From assembly GCA_963692995.1 (NCBI GenBank), contig OY843611.1:1426001-1490000 (forward strand): 64,000 nucleotides of DNA. The letters run 5' to 3'. Shown one piece after another: positions 47,833-57,157 of this stretch. The DNA is from Bin87 sp963692995. GTDB lineage: Bacteria; Chloroflexota; Dehalococcoidia; Lucifugimonadales; UBA3495. The translations under genes were made by a program, and so were the position numbers. Each line of letters starts with the position of its first letter. The stretch's first letter is position 1. The notes under the pieces are model-generated. The model was given only the letters and a program-made list of their open reading frames with translations, was not told where the DNA came from and did no database searches.

Positions 47833-49178
47833 GAATTCCCGGCGGCTGCCGGCGCCGGCGCGACTGCCGGCGCCGGGGGTTCCGGTGTGGTGGGTATGCG
47901 GGGGCGGCGCGCGAACAGGAAGCACACCCCTCCGACGAAGTTGAACCCGGACAGCACCAGGAAGGCCAGGGTGTAAGACCCTTGCCAGTCGTACATGTAA
48001 CCCGCGAATGGACTGGCTCCCAGCAATAAAATGTTCATCGGAATCGTACTGATGCCCAGGATCTTGCCGAAGTTCCCCCTCCCGAAATATTCCCCGCGGA
48101 TCGACGTGGTAAGCGGGTTTCGGCCTCCAAACCCCAGGCCGAAAGTCACGGCGAAGGCATAGAACATCCAGAGGTGAGTGCTAAAAGTCAGGAGAACGAC
48201 GGCGCCGGCCTGGATGGTTGTGAAGATGAAGATGCTGATCCGCTTGGGGAAACGGTCGCCGGCATATCCGCCGATCAGCTGGGCCCACATGGCGACGAAA
48301 GTATAGACGGTCACGACCCATGCGGTGTGACCCGCAAATCCGGCATCGTCCAGGAACAACCCGAGGTGGGTCATTATGGCCAGGATTATCATGCTGGTCA
48401 GGCCGTGGCCCACCGCGATTAGCCAAAACGCCGCGGTCCGGATGGCTTGCTGCGCCGTTAGGCCCTGGGGGCCCCCCGGCGCGCGCTGCCCGCCCCGGGC
48501 CCGTGCCATCGCGGCATCGTCCTCCATCTGTACACCAATGTCTTCCGGTTTGTCGCGGATCACCAAGTACAAGGGAACAGCTGCCGCGAAGACAAGAATC
48601 GCGATTATAAACGCAGTGCCCTGCCACCCAATGGCGCTGCCGATGCCCAACCCGATAAGAGGAACCATAATCAGGGCGCCGCCCCGGCTGAACCAGTTCG
48701 CCCAACCCATCGCAGACGCCATGCGTCGCGAGAACCAGTTGTTGATGGTGGTCATCATCGGCACCCAACTGCCCATGCCCTGCCCCAGAGCCATGACCAT
48801 AAACGCAAAGTAGAAGGTGTACAGCGGGGAGACCGGCCAAAAATCAGCGCCAATTTGGGAGAAGGCCAGGAAGCCGAACCCCAGGATGATGAACCCGATG
48901 AGCACCATCTTGCGGCCACCCAGCTTATCGGTGAGGTAGCCCTCTATGGGTCCCATCAGCCCGCCCTCAACGCGGGTCAGGGTTAGGGCCATCGACAAGG
49001 CCCCGCGTTTCCAGCCGAATTGGTGCTCCAAAGCCACTGCCCACAGGGTCATGGCGTGAAACATTGGTACGGTGGCCAAGGTCATCACGAAGCCCGTGAT
49101 GACGACAATGTACCAACCGTAGTAGATTCTGGGCCGGCGAAAACGCGGCCCGCCGGAACGCTCGGCGTCGGTGCTCAT
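47829..49178 (-). CDS. MFS transporter, OFA/monocarboxylate-like
   Basis: The 449-residue protein has twelve predicted membrane segments, an early RIYYGWYIVVITGFVMTL segment, the loop-2 motif YLTDKLGGRKMVLIGF and the matching YAGDRFPKRISIFIF in the second half. The pattern is that of OFA/MCT-type carriers of organic anions. The substrate cannot be told from sequence. The ATG at 49178 is preferred over a start 17 codons upstream because it places a short cytoplasmic N-terminus before helix 1. No strong ribosome site is seen. Confidence 0.88.
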   Translation of the reverse strand: MSTDAERSGGPRFRRPRIYYGWYIVVITGFVMTLATVPMFHAMTLWAVALEHQFGWKRGALSMALTLTRVEGGLMGPIEGYLTDKLGGRKMVLIGFIILGFGFLAFSQIGADFWPVSPLYTFYFAFMVMALGQGMGSWVPMMTTINNWFSRRMASAMGWANWFSRGGALIMVPLIGLGIGSAIGWQGTAFIIAILVFAAAVPLYLVIRDKPEDIGVQMEDDAAMARARGGQRAPGGPQGLTAQQAIRTAAFWLIAVGHGLTSMIILAIMTHLGLFLDDAGFAGHTAWVVTVYTFVAMWAQLIGGYAGDRFPKRISIFIFTTIQAGAVVLLTFSTHLWMFYAFAVTFGLGFGGRNPLTTSIRGEYFGRGNFGKILGISTIPMNILLLGASPFAGYMYDWQGSYTLAFLVLSGFNFVGGVCFLFARRPRIPTTPEPPAPAVAPAPAAAGNS

Positions 49179-49673
49179 GGCGGGTAAGGAAAGCGGCGCA
49201 CACGTGACGATTGCCGTTGCGCTGCGCAACTTATCTTACGCCTTTGATGAATATGGACACAAGACATATAAGTTGATTAGGAATATCAAAAATTCTTGTC
49301 GCCACTTGCCGAGTCGCCATCCGGGAGCGCTGAAAATTGCGAAACTCGCGGGCCTTCACAGCGGCTGGCGCGTTTCGTCGGTTGGGCTACGAATATCGTC
49401 AACGACGATGCCGGCGAGGTTTCGCCAGAACTGCGACTCACTTTGCAACACCCGTTCCTCACAGTCTGCTAGCCCTATTCCCTCCAGTATCCCATTTCCT
49501 GCATTCGTACTCAAACCGGCGCCGCGCGTACGAGTAATTTGGGTTGCGTCCATTCCAAAGGTGACGTGCAGACCTCAACCAGTTTTTCTCCTCTCGAAAA
49601 CCGAACACGGCGACGTGCCGCCGGGAGCGCCCTGCGTCCGGCTGACGAAGGAACTCCTGCTCAGCGTCGAGAC
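49179..49673. other. Intergenic region at the left edge of the accessory segment
   Basis: This 495-base stretch contains a locally AT-rich part (about 49240-49300) and several plus-strand open frames that do not resemble proteins. It should hold the minus-strand MFS promoter and the plus-strand promoter for the following pair. No repeat or known signal is evident. Confidence 0.35.
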
Positions 49674-50309
49674 ATGGAGTCGCTGCTCGAATCCGCATCG
49701 CCAGGACACCCCGGCCTCCCCGGCGGCAACGAGATGATCCGGGTGCTGGACTACATGGAAAAACTGGGCGAAGCCCTGGCCGAAGCGCCCGACGAGAAGG
49801 TCGGCACCTTCTCCAACCACTTTGAGGAACTCACCGGCTGGAACTACAGCCGGGGCGAGAGCCGGACCACCATCCAGCGATTCGGCTACCAGAGGTGGTT
49901 CAACGACTCCAAAGGAAGAAGGTTCTGCCAACAGCGTCTGACACGCCGCTATCGTGAACCCTCCACCCAAATCTACTTCGACAAGGACCCGGAGTGGGCC
50001 TGGTTGTCGCCTACGTGGGGCCGCCCTGTTGATAGTCTCCCGGCCCTGACGCAGTCTCGCCGCCAACGGCGCAAGACCGTCGGCCCCACACTGGGCCCGG
50101 GCAGCATCCCTGCGCCGCCATGTTCGGCGCCGCAGACCGGTCGCAACGCCGTGAGCGCAACCAGGGCTCCGGCGGAGGAGCAACGGAAGCAAGCATCGCC
50201 ACCCCGGGCGCACCTGCTGGAGGCCGGAAACCCGGCAAACCGAAACGGCAACGCGCGGAACACGCCGATGCACATCTCAATCCGCAAGCTAGGCTTCGAG
50301 AAAATATGA
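49674..50309 (+). CDS. Hypothetical protein of the accessory region
   Basis: The 211-residue product is unrecognised. The first 100 residues look like a real globular domain (EMIRVLDYMEKLGEALAEAPDEKVGTFSNHFEELTGWNYSRGESRTTIQRFGYQRWFN), and the remainder is arginine/proline/alanine-rich and of low complexity. Its stop overlaps the next start as ATGA, which supports it as a gene. Start choice among upstream frames is uncertain. Confidence 0.5.
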   Translation: MESLLESASPGHPGLPGGNEMIRVLDYMEKLGEALAEAPDEKVGTFSNHFEELTGWNYSRGESRTTIQRFGYQRWFNDSKGRRFCQQRLTRRYREPSTQIYFDKDPEWAWLSPTWGRPVDSLPALTQSRRQRRKTVGPTLGPGSIPAPPCSAPQTGRNAVSATRAPAEEQRKQASPPRAHLLEAGNPANRNGNARNTPMHISIRKLGFEKI

Positions 50310-50716
50310 CCGAGGATGAACTTCATAACACCGACCGGAGACCCGCCGAATCCGCCGGCTACATCCGCATCGAGAGTTTCGACAACCACGGCGTCGCCGC
50401 GTCGGACGCTCTCCCCGACATCTGGAAATTCTTGGACGAACTGTGCTGCGAAGAACCGGGACGGCGACTGACGCCGCTGGCAGACGTGTCCCAAGTCCAG
50501 AAGGAAACCCTCCTGAACCTGGCGCTCAGCGACAGCAAATGGCTAAGCGAGGGTAAGATGGACTGCAACGTCCAAGAAACGATAATCCAGAGCGGACAGC
50601 TCGACGACTGCATAACGGCCGGCAACGACGCAACCCGCCAACGAAAAACCAGCTTGAGCGCCAACATAGCGTACCAAGTCAGATTCGCCATCGACCAGAC
50701 CGTGGTAATCGCCTAA
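50306..50716 (+). CDS. Hypothetical acidic protein coupled to the upstream gene
   Basis: The 136-residue protein starts with an ATGA overlap. It contains AGYIRIESFDNHGVAASDALPDIWKFLDELC and a QKETLLNLALSDSKWLSEG helix, and I do not recognise a family. It looks small and soluble and has three cysteines. The codon pattern and coupling make it a likely gene. The function is unknown. Confidence 0.5.
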   Translation: MTEDELHNTDRRPAESAGYIRIESFDNHGVAASDALPDIWKFLDELCCEEPGRRLTPLADVSQVQKETLLNLALSDSKWLSEGKMDCNVQETIIQSGQLDDCITAGNDATRQRKTSLSANIAYQVRFAIDQTVVIA

Positions 50717-51053
50717 TTAGGCGACCGCATGAGAAAGTTATTTAGGCAGTACCTGCGCGAAGGCAACCCGGCCGGGGCCGCCGCCGAACTGATGTTGCAC
50801 AGGGCTACCTGCCCAAGCCGCCGGGGGACTTTCCCAAACCGAGACGCCGCCAAAAGGAGAAAGCCGCCATGGCCGCCGCGGCAACCGTCGGAACCATGAA
50901 ATAGCGCTGGAAAGCCGAACCGCGCGCCATTGACCCACTCGGCAGTCCCGCGACTCGCGAAGGCAAGCAAATGCCGTTGCAACCAAAGGGGCCGGCCGCT
51001 ATCATCAGAAAGAGCGGACGCTACGGCGTACCGCTCCGCCAAGGGATAACTCC
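50717..51053. other. Probable decayed sequence between accessory genes
   Basis: No intact gene is evident. A 56-codon frame (50729-50899) begins plausibly (MRKLFRQYLREGNPAGAAAELM), and a different frame then reads QGYLPKPPGDFPKPRRRQKEKAAMAAAATVG, as if one frame continued after a shift. This looks like a remnant of a small gene. Confidence 0.35.
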
Positions 51054-51782
51054 ATGACTCTCAGCCAACAGGAAAAACAGCGTTTCCTCCAAGCGCTGGA
51101 CTCCGACCTCCAATTCCTGGCGGAAGTCAGAAGCCGGCTGCTGTCTAGCGAACTGGTGCAACTACCCGAACGATTCGCGCAGTTCGCCAACCAGGTCACT
51201 ACCTTTATCGAGCGGCAGGAAGAGTTCAACGCCCGGCAGGAAGGGTTCAACGCGAGGCAGGAAGAGTTCAACGCGAGGCAGGAAGAGTTCAACGCCCGGC
51301 AGGAAGAGACCAACGCCACGGTGGCCCACCGTCTGCAGAGGATTACCGACGACTTGGGCGACCTCAAGGGCCACGTAGCCGGCCGCATCGCGCGGGAGAC
51401 GTGCGACGGCATCGCAGAGCGACTGGGCTTTGAGGTGATCGAGCAACTCAACGGCAACGACCTCCGACGCATGGTTCGGGAGAACAATCCCGCCGACATT
51501 ACACTGGGAGACCGACAGAGCTTCTACCGCGCTGACTTGGTAGCCAAGGTAATCAACCAAGCCGGGGAGGAACTCTTTATAGCGGCCGAGGCTTCGTACA
51601 CCGCGGACGAACGAGATACGCACCGCGCCATCAGAAACGCCGGTTTCCTGAAGGATTTCACCGGCTTGGAGGCGTTGCCGGTGATAGCCAGCCTGCGCAA
51701 CGATGACACGGTCCAACGCCTGGTGGATGCCGGAGAGGTCCGATGGTTCCAGTTCGACCAGCGGGACCTCAGCCCGGAATAG
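51054..51782 (+). CDS. Coiled-coil protein with PD-(D/E)xK-like domain, paralogue of 16558-17472
   Basis: The 242-residue product has the same three-part build as the gene at 16558: an N-terminal helical part, five heptads (EEFNARQ type, residues about 54-88), and a C-terminal domain with YRADLVAKVINQAGEELFIAAEASYTADERDTHRAIRNA. The block (Y/H)ADL...(V)E(V/A)SYTADxRDTxRAIRNA is shared almost residue for residue. It sits just upstream of the large restriction enzyme, which is suggestive but not proof of a defence role. AAGGGA precedes the ATG. Confidence 0.75.
   Translation: MTLSQQEKQRFLQALDSDLQFLAEVRSRLLSSELVQLPERFAQFANQVTTFIERQEEFNARQEGFNARQEEFNARQEEFNARQEETNATVAHRLQRITDDLGDLKGHVAGRIARETCDGIAERLGFEVIEQLNGNDLRRMVRENNPADITLGDRQSFYRADLVAKVINQAGEELFIAAEASYTADERDTHRAIRNAGFLKDFTGLEALPVIASLRNDDTVQRLVDAGEVRWFQFDQRDLSPE
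51213..51317 (+). repeat. Five 21-bp tandem units inside the coiled-coil gene
   Basis: Units of the form (C/A)GGCAGGAAGAGTTCAACGC run from 51213 to 51317 with few differences. They are the same length as those at 16717-16940 but a different sequence. Confidence 0.9.
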
Positions 51783-51994
51783 ACCGGCCAGTATCCCGTC
51801 AGGCGACCAGACCGCCCGTTACCACCGGCGGCCCGTCGCGCCATGTACCAGCGTCCGCGCCGACAGCATCAGCCTGGCCGCCGGCGTACCCTTGCCCGAG
51901 ACGGCCGCCACCAGCAGGCCCAGACGGCCGCCGTCCAGACAGATCATGCCGATAACCGTGCCTACCAAACTGTGCTTACCAAGAGGAACGAACC

Positions 51995-54900
51995 ATGCAG
52001 ACGTTGGATCAGCAAAGCCGCATTGCAGCGGCCATCGCCACAGTGGACGAGGCCGGACCGCAGCCTACGGGCGGCCAGTGGCTGGAAAATCTGACTGTCG
52101 ATGTAGCTCCCCTTATCAAGGAATGGGACATCGCTGAGTGCTGGCATTGGGCCCAGTGGCCGGAACGGGAGCAGCAGCAACCGCAAGCCACCGGCCGGGA
52201 CACCGGCATTGATGTCGTTGCTCGTACCCCGGACGGCAGGTACGTCGCGATCCAGTGCAAGTCTCGCCAACTGGATGAACGCGGCCATGGCGCTCCCATC
52301 AGCAAACCTGAAATAGACAGCTTTGCCAGCGCGTCCTCAGACCATTTCTGGTCCGAGAGGTGGATCGTCACCAATGGGAACAATCCGTTGGGCGGAAATG
52401 CTCTGACCGCCGTGCCGAAGTCCAGGCCGATCAAAGTCGTCAACATCGCCACCGACCTGCTGAATCAGCAGGCGGTCTTCAGCGATGAGGAATGCCCGCA
52501 CTGCGCGCCCAACCCCGACGGCGCAGCGCGCCGGCAGTCGAAGACCTGTATGCAAACCGAAGCCATCGCCGCAAGCGTGCGCATTCTCCAGGAACATGAA
52601 AGGTCGGAAAGCGGCGGCTTGCCGGTGGGCCAGGCCCGCGGCAAGATCATCCTGCCCTGCGGCGCCGGCAAGACCCGCATCTCCCTGCGGATTGTCGAGG
52701 TACTGACGCCGCCGGGCGAACTGTCCATCATCTTGTGCCCGTCCATTGCCCTGGTTGCCCAAATCAGGCGCGAGTACCTGCAACATGCCACGACGGACCT
52801 CCGGGCCCTCGCGGTGTGTTCCGACCAGACGGCCGGCTACGATCCCAAGAAGGAAAGTACGAAGAACACCGCTATCGACCCTACGTTGGACAACAGCAAC
52901 GTCAGCGCCGCCGAGGTGAAGGGTAGAGTCACCACTAACCCGGCTGAAATAGCCGAGTGGGTGCGCGACGGTCGGGGCGCCCGGCAAGTGAGCGTCATCT
53001 TCGGCACGTACCAAAGCGGCCGCCGCATTGCCGAAGCCCTCAAGGAAACCGGCGTCACCGCCAGGGTTCTGATCTGCGACGAGGCTCACCGCACCGCGGG
53101 GTTGCGGCGCCAGCGCAGCGCAAAGAACGGCGAAATGTCCGATGCCGAGCAACGCATCCGCGACTTCACGCTCTGCCACGACAACGCGGCCTTTCCGGCC
53201 ACTTACCGCGTCTATCAGACGGCTACGCCGCGCATCTATGACACCGGCCGGGTGAACCGGAACGGCGACTGGATCGTCCGCAGCATGGACGACGCCGCGA
53301 CTTTCGGCGTGGAACTGTACCGCAAGAGCTACGTGGAAGCCGTCAACAACCAATGGCTGGCCGACTACCGTATCATTGCCGTGGGCGTCAACGACCCCGA
53401 CGCATACCACATCGCCAATGCGCAGGCTGGGGCAACCCCGAAAAAGGGACGCAATTCGTTGACTTCCGCCCACTTCCTGCGCGGGCTGGCCTTCGCCCTG
53501 GCCATGGGCGGCGCGACGCAGAACCGGGGCGAGGGAACCGTTCCCATCAAGTCCTGCATCGCCTTCATGAACACTGTGGACAAGTCGCAGAACATGACAG
53601 ACGCCCTCCAATCCCAGGCAGTGCGGGACTGGCTGCAAGACTGGCTAGACAACAACCAGGCCGGTCAGACCGCTGCCCAGTACTCTCTGGAACACCTGGA
53701 CGCCACCAGCAACGTGGCGACCCGCGAAAACGCCAAGCGCCTGCTGGCGGAAGCCACCGCAGATAATCCCCGGGGGATCATCAACGTCGGCATCTTCGGC
53801 GAAGGCACCGACTCGCCCTCGCTGAACGCAGTGGCTTTCCTGGAAGCCCGCCGAAGCCCCATCGACGTTATCCAGGCCGTGGGCCGGGCCATGCGCACCG
53901 TTGAGGGCAAAGAGACGGGATACATCATCTGCCCCATCCTCATCCCGCCCAACGCCGACCCGGAGAGCTGGCTCAGTTCCAGCAACATGGATGAAGGATG
54001 GTCGGAGCTGGGGCAGATACTGCTGGCTCTGCGCGCCCACGACAGCCGCATCGAGGACAACCTGGCCGACTTGCTGCATTTGTACATCCCCCAACCGCCG
54101 CCCACGCTCCGCACCATCGTTGCTGTGGCCAGTGGCGGCGAGGAAAAGCGCATCCACTACCGGGAACACGAAGGAGCGCCGGGCGAAGCCCAGGCAGCTG
54201 TGGAACGGGTTCTGGAGGGTAGCAGCACCCTGACCCGAGAGTTTCAGCCCATCACCGAAACGGCGGCCACGGAAACGACGGCAACAGAATCGGCGGCCGA
54301 CGTTCCCCAGCCGGGCGGCCCGCCGCTGGCGCTGACCGCGGACGGGCCAACCGCCGGCAACGGCGAACGCAACATCGCCGACGTCCGGGCCCAGCCCTAC
54401 CGGACGCCGACCGACGATCCCAGTCAAATCATCGCCGGCAGTAAGAACCTCGACGGCAGCATCGACCTGCGCCTGGGCACCGTCGTCCAGGCCAAGCCGG
54501 CCGCCGATGAGATCCGCGGCAAGGTGGACGTCCGCAAGTCCAAGGAAAAAGCGCGCAACATGATCAACAAGAGGGAGGGAGTGCGCCTCACGCCCAGCCG
54601 GGAAAAGACGCCGCGCCCCACCCGCGCGGAGCGTGCGAACTCCGCCATCCAACTGCGCCTCAGCGAACTGGCCGACCAGGGCAACGCCATCAGCATGAAC
54701 CTGCTCGCCAAGTCCGGACTGGTTTCCAACCGGGTCGATCGTGACCTCAACATCCTGGAAGCCAGCGTCCGGGAAGCCTCCCACGCTTTGCGCAACGACG
54801 AACTCCGGCCGGACTTGGAACGACATTTTGGCCTGGATAATTTGCAGGACGACCAGCTCCGGGCCGACGGCTGCACCATCGCGGCCTTGCTGCTGATGAA

Positions 54901-57148
54901 CGCCGCCATGCTCCACCAGCGCATCGCCAACGGCGGCTGGCTCACCGGCATCAGCGACCTGGAAACGGTCAAGAATGACGTGAACATCGTCCGTCGCGTG
55001 CGCCGGGAATGGGGACGCATCCTGACCCACGACTTCCGACCGGTGCTGGAGCCGGCCGTCAACGTCATCGACGCCGTAGAAGACACCGGCAAGCTGGCTG
55101 GCCTGGAACGCGCCCTCCACCACATTACGGCGGAGGCGGAACGCATCGCCGAAACTTACGCCGATATGGGCGCCGACCACGCCGGCCCCCTGTTCAACCG
55201 CGTCATGGGCAACCAGGCCTCCGACGGAGCGTTCTTTACCCGGCCCGTCGCCGCGTCCATCGCCGCCCGCCTGACGCTGGACGCCAGCGGCGATCTGAAC
55301 TGGACCGACCCCGCCGTATGGCGCGAACACAAGACCGTTGACCTGGCCTGCGGCAGCGGCACTTTGCTGGCCGCCCTGCTCACCGATCTGAAACGCCGCG
55401 CCCGGGAACAGGGCGCCAGCGAAGCCCAGATCGCCGACCTGCAAAAGCTGGCCGTCGAGGAAACCATCAAGGGGCTGGACATCAACCCGGTGTCCCTGCA
55501 ACTGGCGGCGTCGCAGCTGACCGCCGGCAACCGGGACATCCGCTACCGGCGCATGGGCCTGCACCTGATGCCCTATGGCCCGTCGCCCGACGACCCGACG
55601 CGGGTGTCCGTGGGCACGCTGGAACTGCTGGGGCAGCGCGCCATCGTCGCCAGAGACGGCGAGCTGGCGCTGGCCGACGACCGCATTGCTTCGCAAAGCG
55701 TTTGGGAAGCCGACGACGCCGAGCTGGAAGACGCCGTTGACGCCGCCAAAGACGCCCGCATCGTGATTATGAACCCGCCCTTCTCCAACCGGGCCAAGAT
55801 GGGCGAAAAATTCCCCCAAAGCATTCAACAAGCAATGCGGAATCGGACTGACAGTCGGGAAGATTTGCTGGTTCAAGCTGACCCGAAATTGAAAAATTTC
55901 GGGTCACGAAACACGGTCGCACCGTGTTTCGTGATGCTGGCCGACCGCTGCCTGCCGAAAGATTCGGGGACGCTGACGATGATCAACCCAACCATCGCCC
56001 TATCCGCCCCTTCCGGCCTGAACGAGCGGCGCATCCTGGCCGAGCGTTATCACATCCACACTGTGCTTACCGGCCGCTGGCCGCGTGAGTTCACTTTGAG
56101 CCAGAATGTCGAAGTCGACGAGTGCCTGGTCATCGCCGTCCGCCACCACGGAACACGTCCGCCAACCCGGTTTGTTCAGCTGGACAGGATGCCCCGCGAC
56201 GAAGCCGGCGTTGCAGAACTCCACCGAGCATTGCGGCTGACCCCGCTCGGCTTGCTGACCGACGGTTGGGGCGAGGTATCCGAGTGGCCGGCCGAGCGCA
56301 TGGCGGAGGGCGACTGGACACCGGCCATCTGGCGCTCGTCGGAACTGGCGGAGGGGGCTGCATGGTTCGCCAAACATCCAGACCTGCAAAAGATGGAAAC
56401 CGATTTTGGCACACTGCAAGTGCACCAGACTGGTCGGTCGTTATATGGTCCTTTTGATAGCGTAGCATCCGACGCCCCTGACAGTTTCCCGATACTGAAA
56501 TCGAAAGGTTCCGACGGCCAGACAACCATACAGAGCATACCCGATGAGTACCGAGCCCCAAAAGCCGGTGAGCAGCGTCAGGCCGACCTACTGCTGGAAA
56601 AAGCTGGCTACCTGCTGATTACTGATGGGCAAGATAGCAAAACAGGTCGTCTCACAGCGACCGCCGGTGAAATTCGTTACGTAGGCATCGGGTGGATGCC
56701 AGTAACTGGGGTATCACCCGAAGAAGCCAAAGCAACCGCAGTATTTATGAATGCAACTCCAGGCAGATTGCAACTGATGCGCAACCCAGGCAGAAAACTG
56801 GCTTTTCCCATGTATCGGCCTAAAGGAGTAGGCAACATACGCATTCCCAACATCAAGAACGACCGCATCCGCGGCATCCTGGCCGACTGCTGGGAGCGCA
56901 CCAAGGATCTGACCGTGCCGCAGTTCCGCGACGGCGAGTGCGCAGTGCGCCGCTTGTGGGACGAAGCCGTGGCCGAGGCAATGGGCTGGGACGCGGCGGA
57001 ACTGGCCCAGCTGCGGAACCTGCTGCACCAGGAGCCCCACGTCCGCGGCCTGGGCTACGGCCAGTACACTGATGCGGTGGACACCGCTGATGCGGCGGAG
57101 GTCGATCCCGCCGACCGCCAAGGCTTCCACGAACTTGCTGACCAATAG
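51995..57148 (+). CDS. Single-chain (type ISP-like) restriction-modification enzyme
   Basis: The 1717-residue protein joins all functions of a type I-like system. An Mrr-type nuclease comes first (D73 and Q87-x-K89 in GIDVV...AIQCK). A superfamily 2 helicase follows: Walker A K226 in CGAGKT, DEAH at 362-365, QTATP motif, VGRAMR at 629-634. After a linker, a gamma-type N6-adenine methyltransferase has motif I DLACGSG (1116-1122) and NPPF (1260-1263), then a target-recognition part. This order and length are those of LlaGI/LlaBIII-type enzymes, which methylate one strand and cut by translocation. All catalytic motifs look intact. Two perfect hairpins lie at 55881-55933. The part after about residue 1479 has visibly lower GC. 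Confidence 0.9.
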   Translation: MQTLDQQSRIAAAIATVDEAGPQPTGGQWLENLTVDVAPLIKEWDIAECWHWAQWPEREQQQPQATGRDTGIDVVARTPDGRYVAIQCKSRQLDERGHGAPISKPEIDSFASASSDHFWSERWIVTNGNNPLGGNALTAVPKSRPIKVVNIATDLLNQQAVFSDEECPHCAPNPDGAARRQSKTCMQTEAIAASVRILQEHERSESGGLPVGQARGKIILPCGAGKTRISLRIVEVLTPPGELSIILCPSIALVAQIRREYLQHATTDLRALAVCSDQTAGYDPKKESTKNTAIDPTLDNSNVSAAEVKGRVTTNPAEIAEWVRDGRGARQVSVIFGTYQSGRRIAEALKETGVTARVLICDEAHRTAGLRRQRSAKNGEMSDAEQRIRDFTLCHDNAAFPATYRVYQTATPRIYDTGRVNRNGDWIVRSMDDAATFGVELYRKSYVEAVNNQWLADYRIIAVGVNDPDAYHIANAQAGATPKKGRNSLTSAHFLRGLAFALAMGGATQNRGEGTVPIKSCIAFMNTVDKSQNMTDALQSQAVRDWLQDWLDNNQAGQTAAQYSLEHLDATSNVATRENAKRLLAEATADNPRGIINVGIFGEGTDSPSLNAVAFLEARRSPIDVIQAVGRAMRTVEGKETGYIICPILIPPNADPESWLSSSNMDEGWSELGQILLALRAHDSRIEDNLADLLHLYIPQPPPTLRTIVAVASGGEEKRIHYREHEGAPGEAQAAVERVLEGSSTLTREFQPITETAATETTATESAADVPQPGGPPLALTADGPTAGNGERNIADVRAQPYRTPTDDPSQIIAGSKNLDGSIDLRLGTVVQAKPAADEIRGKVDVRKSKEKARNMINKREGVRLTPSREKTPRPTRAERANSAIQLRLSELADQGNAISMNLLAKSGLVSNRVDRDLNILEASVREASHALRNDELRPDLERHFGLDNLQDDQLRADGCTIAALLLMNAAMLHQRIANGGWLTGISDLETVKNDVNIVRRVRREWGRILTHDFRPVLEPAVNVIDAVEDTGKLAGLERALHHITAEAERIAETYADMGADHAGPLFNRVMGNQASDGAFFTRPVAASIAARLTLDASGDLNWTDPAVWREHKTVDLACGSGTLLAALLTDLKRRAREQGASEAQIADLQKLAVEETIKGLDINPVSLQLAASQLTAGNRDIRYRRMGLHLMPYGPSPDDPTRVSVGTLELLGQRAIVARDGELALADDRIASQSVWEADDAELEDAVDAAKDARIVIMNPPFSNRAKMGEKFPQSIQQAMRNRTDSREDLLVQADPKLKNFGSRNTVAPCFVMLADRCLPKDSGTLTMINPTIALSAPSGLNERRILAERYHIHTVLTGRWPREFTLSQNVEVDECLVIAVRHHGTRPPTRFVQLDRMPRDEAGVAELHRALRLTPLGLLTDGWGEVSEWPAERMAEGDWTPAIWRSSELAEGAAWFAKHPDLQKMETDFGTLQVHQTGRSLYGPFDSVASDAPDSFPILKSKGSDGQTTIQSIPDEYRAPKAGEQRQADLLLEKAGYLLITDGQDSKTGRLTATAGEIRYVGIGWMPVTGVSPEEAKATAVFMNATPGRLQLMRNPGRKLAFPMYRPKGVGNIRIPNIKNDRIRGILADCWERTKDLTVPQFRDGECAVRRLWDEAVAEAMGWDAAELAQLRNLLHQEPHVRGLGYGQYTDAVDTADAAEVDPADRQGFHELADQ
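55881..55933 (+). repeat. Two adjacent perfect inverted repeats within the methyltransferase domain
   Basis: ACCCGAAATT-GAAA-AATTTCGGGT (55881-55904, 10-bp arms) is followed directly by CACGAAACACGGT-CGC-ACCGTGTTTCGTG (55905-55933, 13-bp arms). Both are perfect and lie in coding sequence just after the NPPF motif. Confidence 0.97.
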
Positions 57149-57157
57149 GGAACGTAA

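Noticed and set aside
50729..50899. 56-residue open frame in the accessory region
   Set aside because: Plausible start but the protein-like pattern continues in another frame after about 25 codons. It is more likely a decayed remnant.
53645..55876. 743-codon minus-strand frame opposite the restriction enzyme
   Set aside because: Composition is that of a shadow frame. The plus-strand frame has catalytic motifs throughout.
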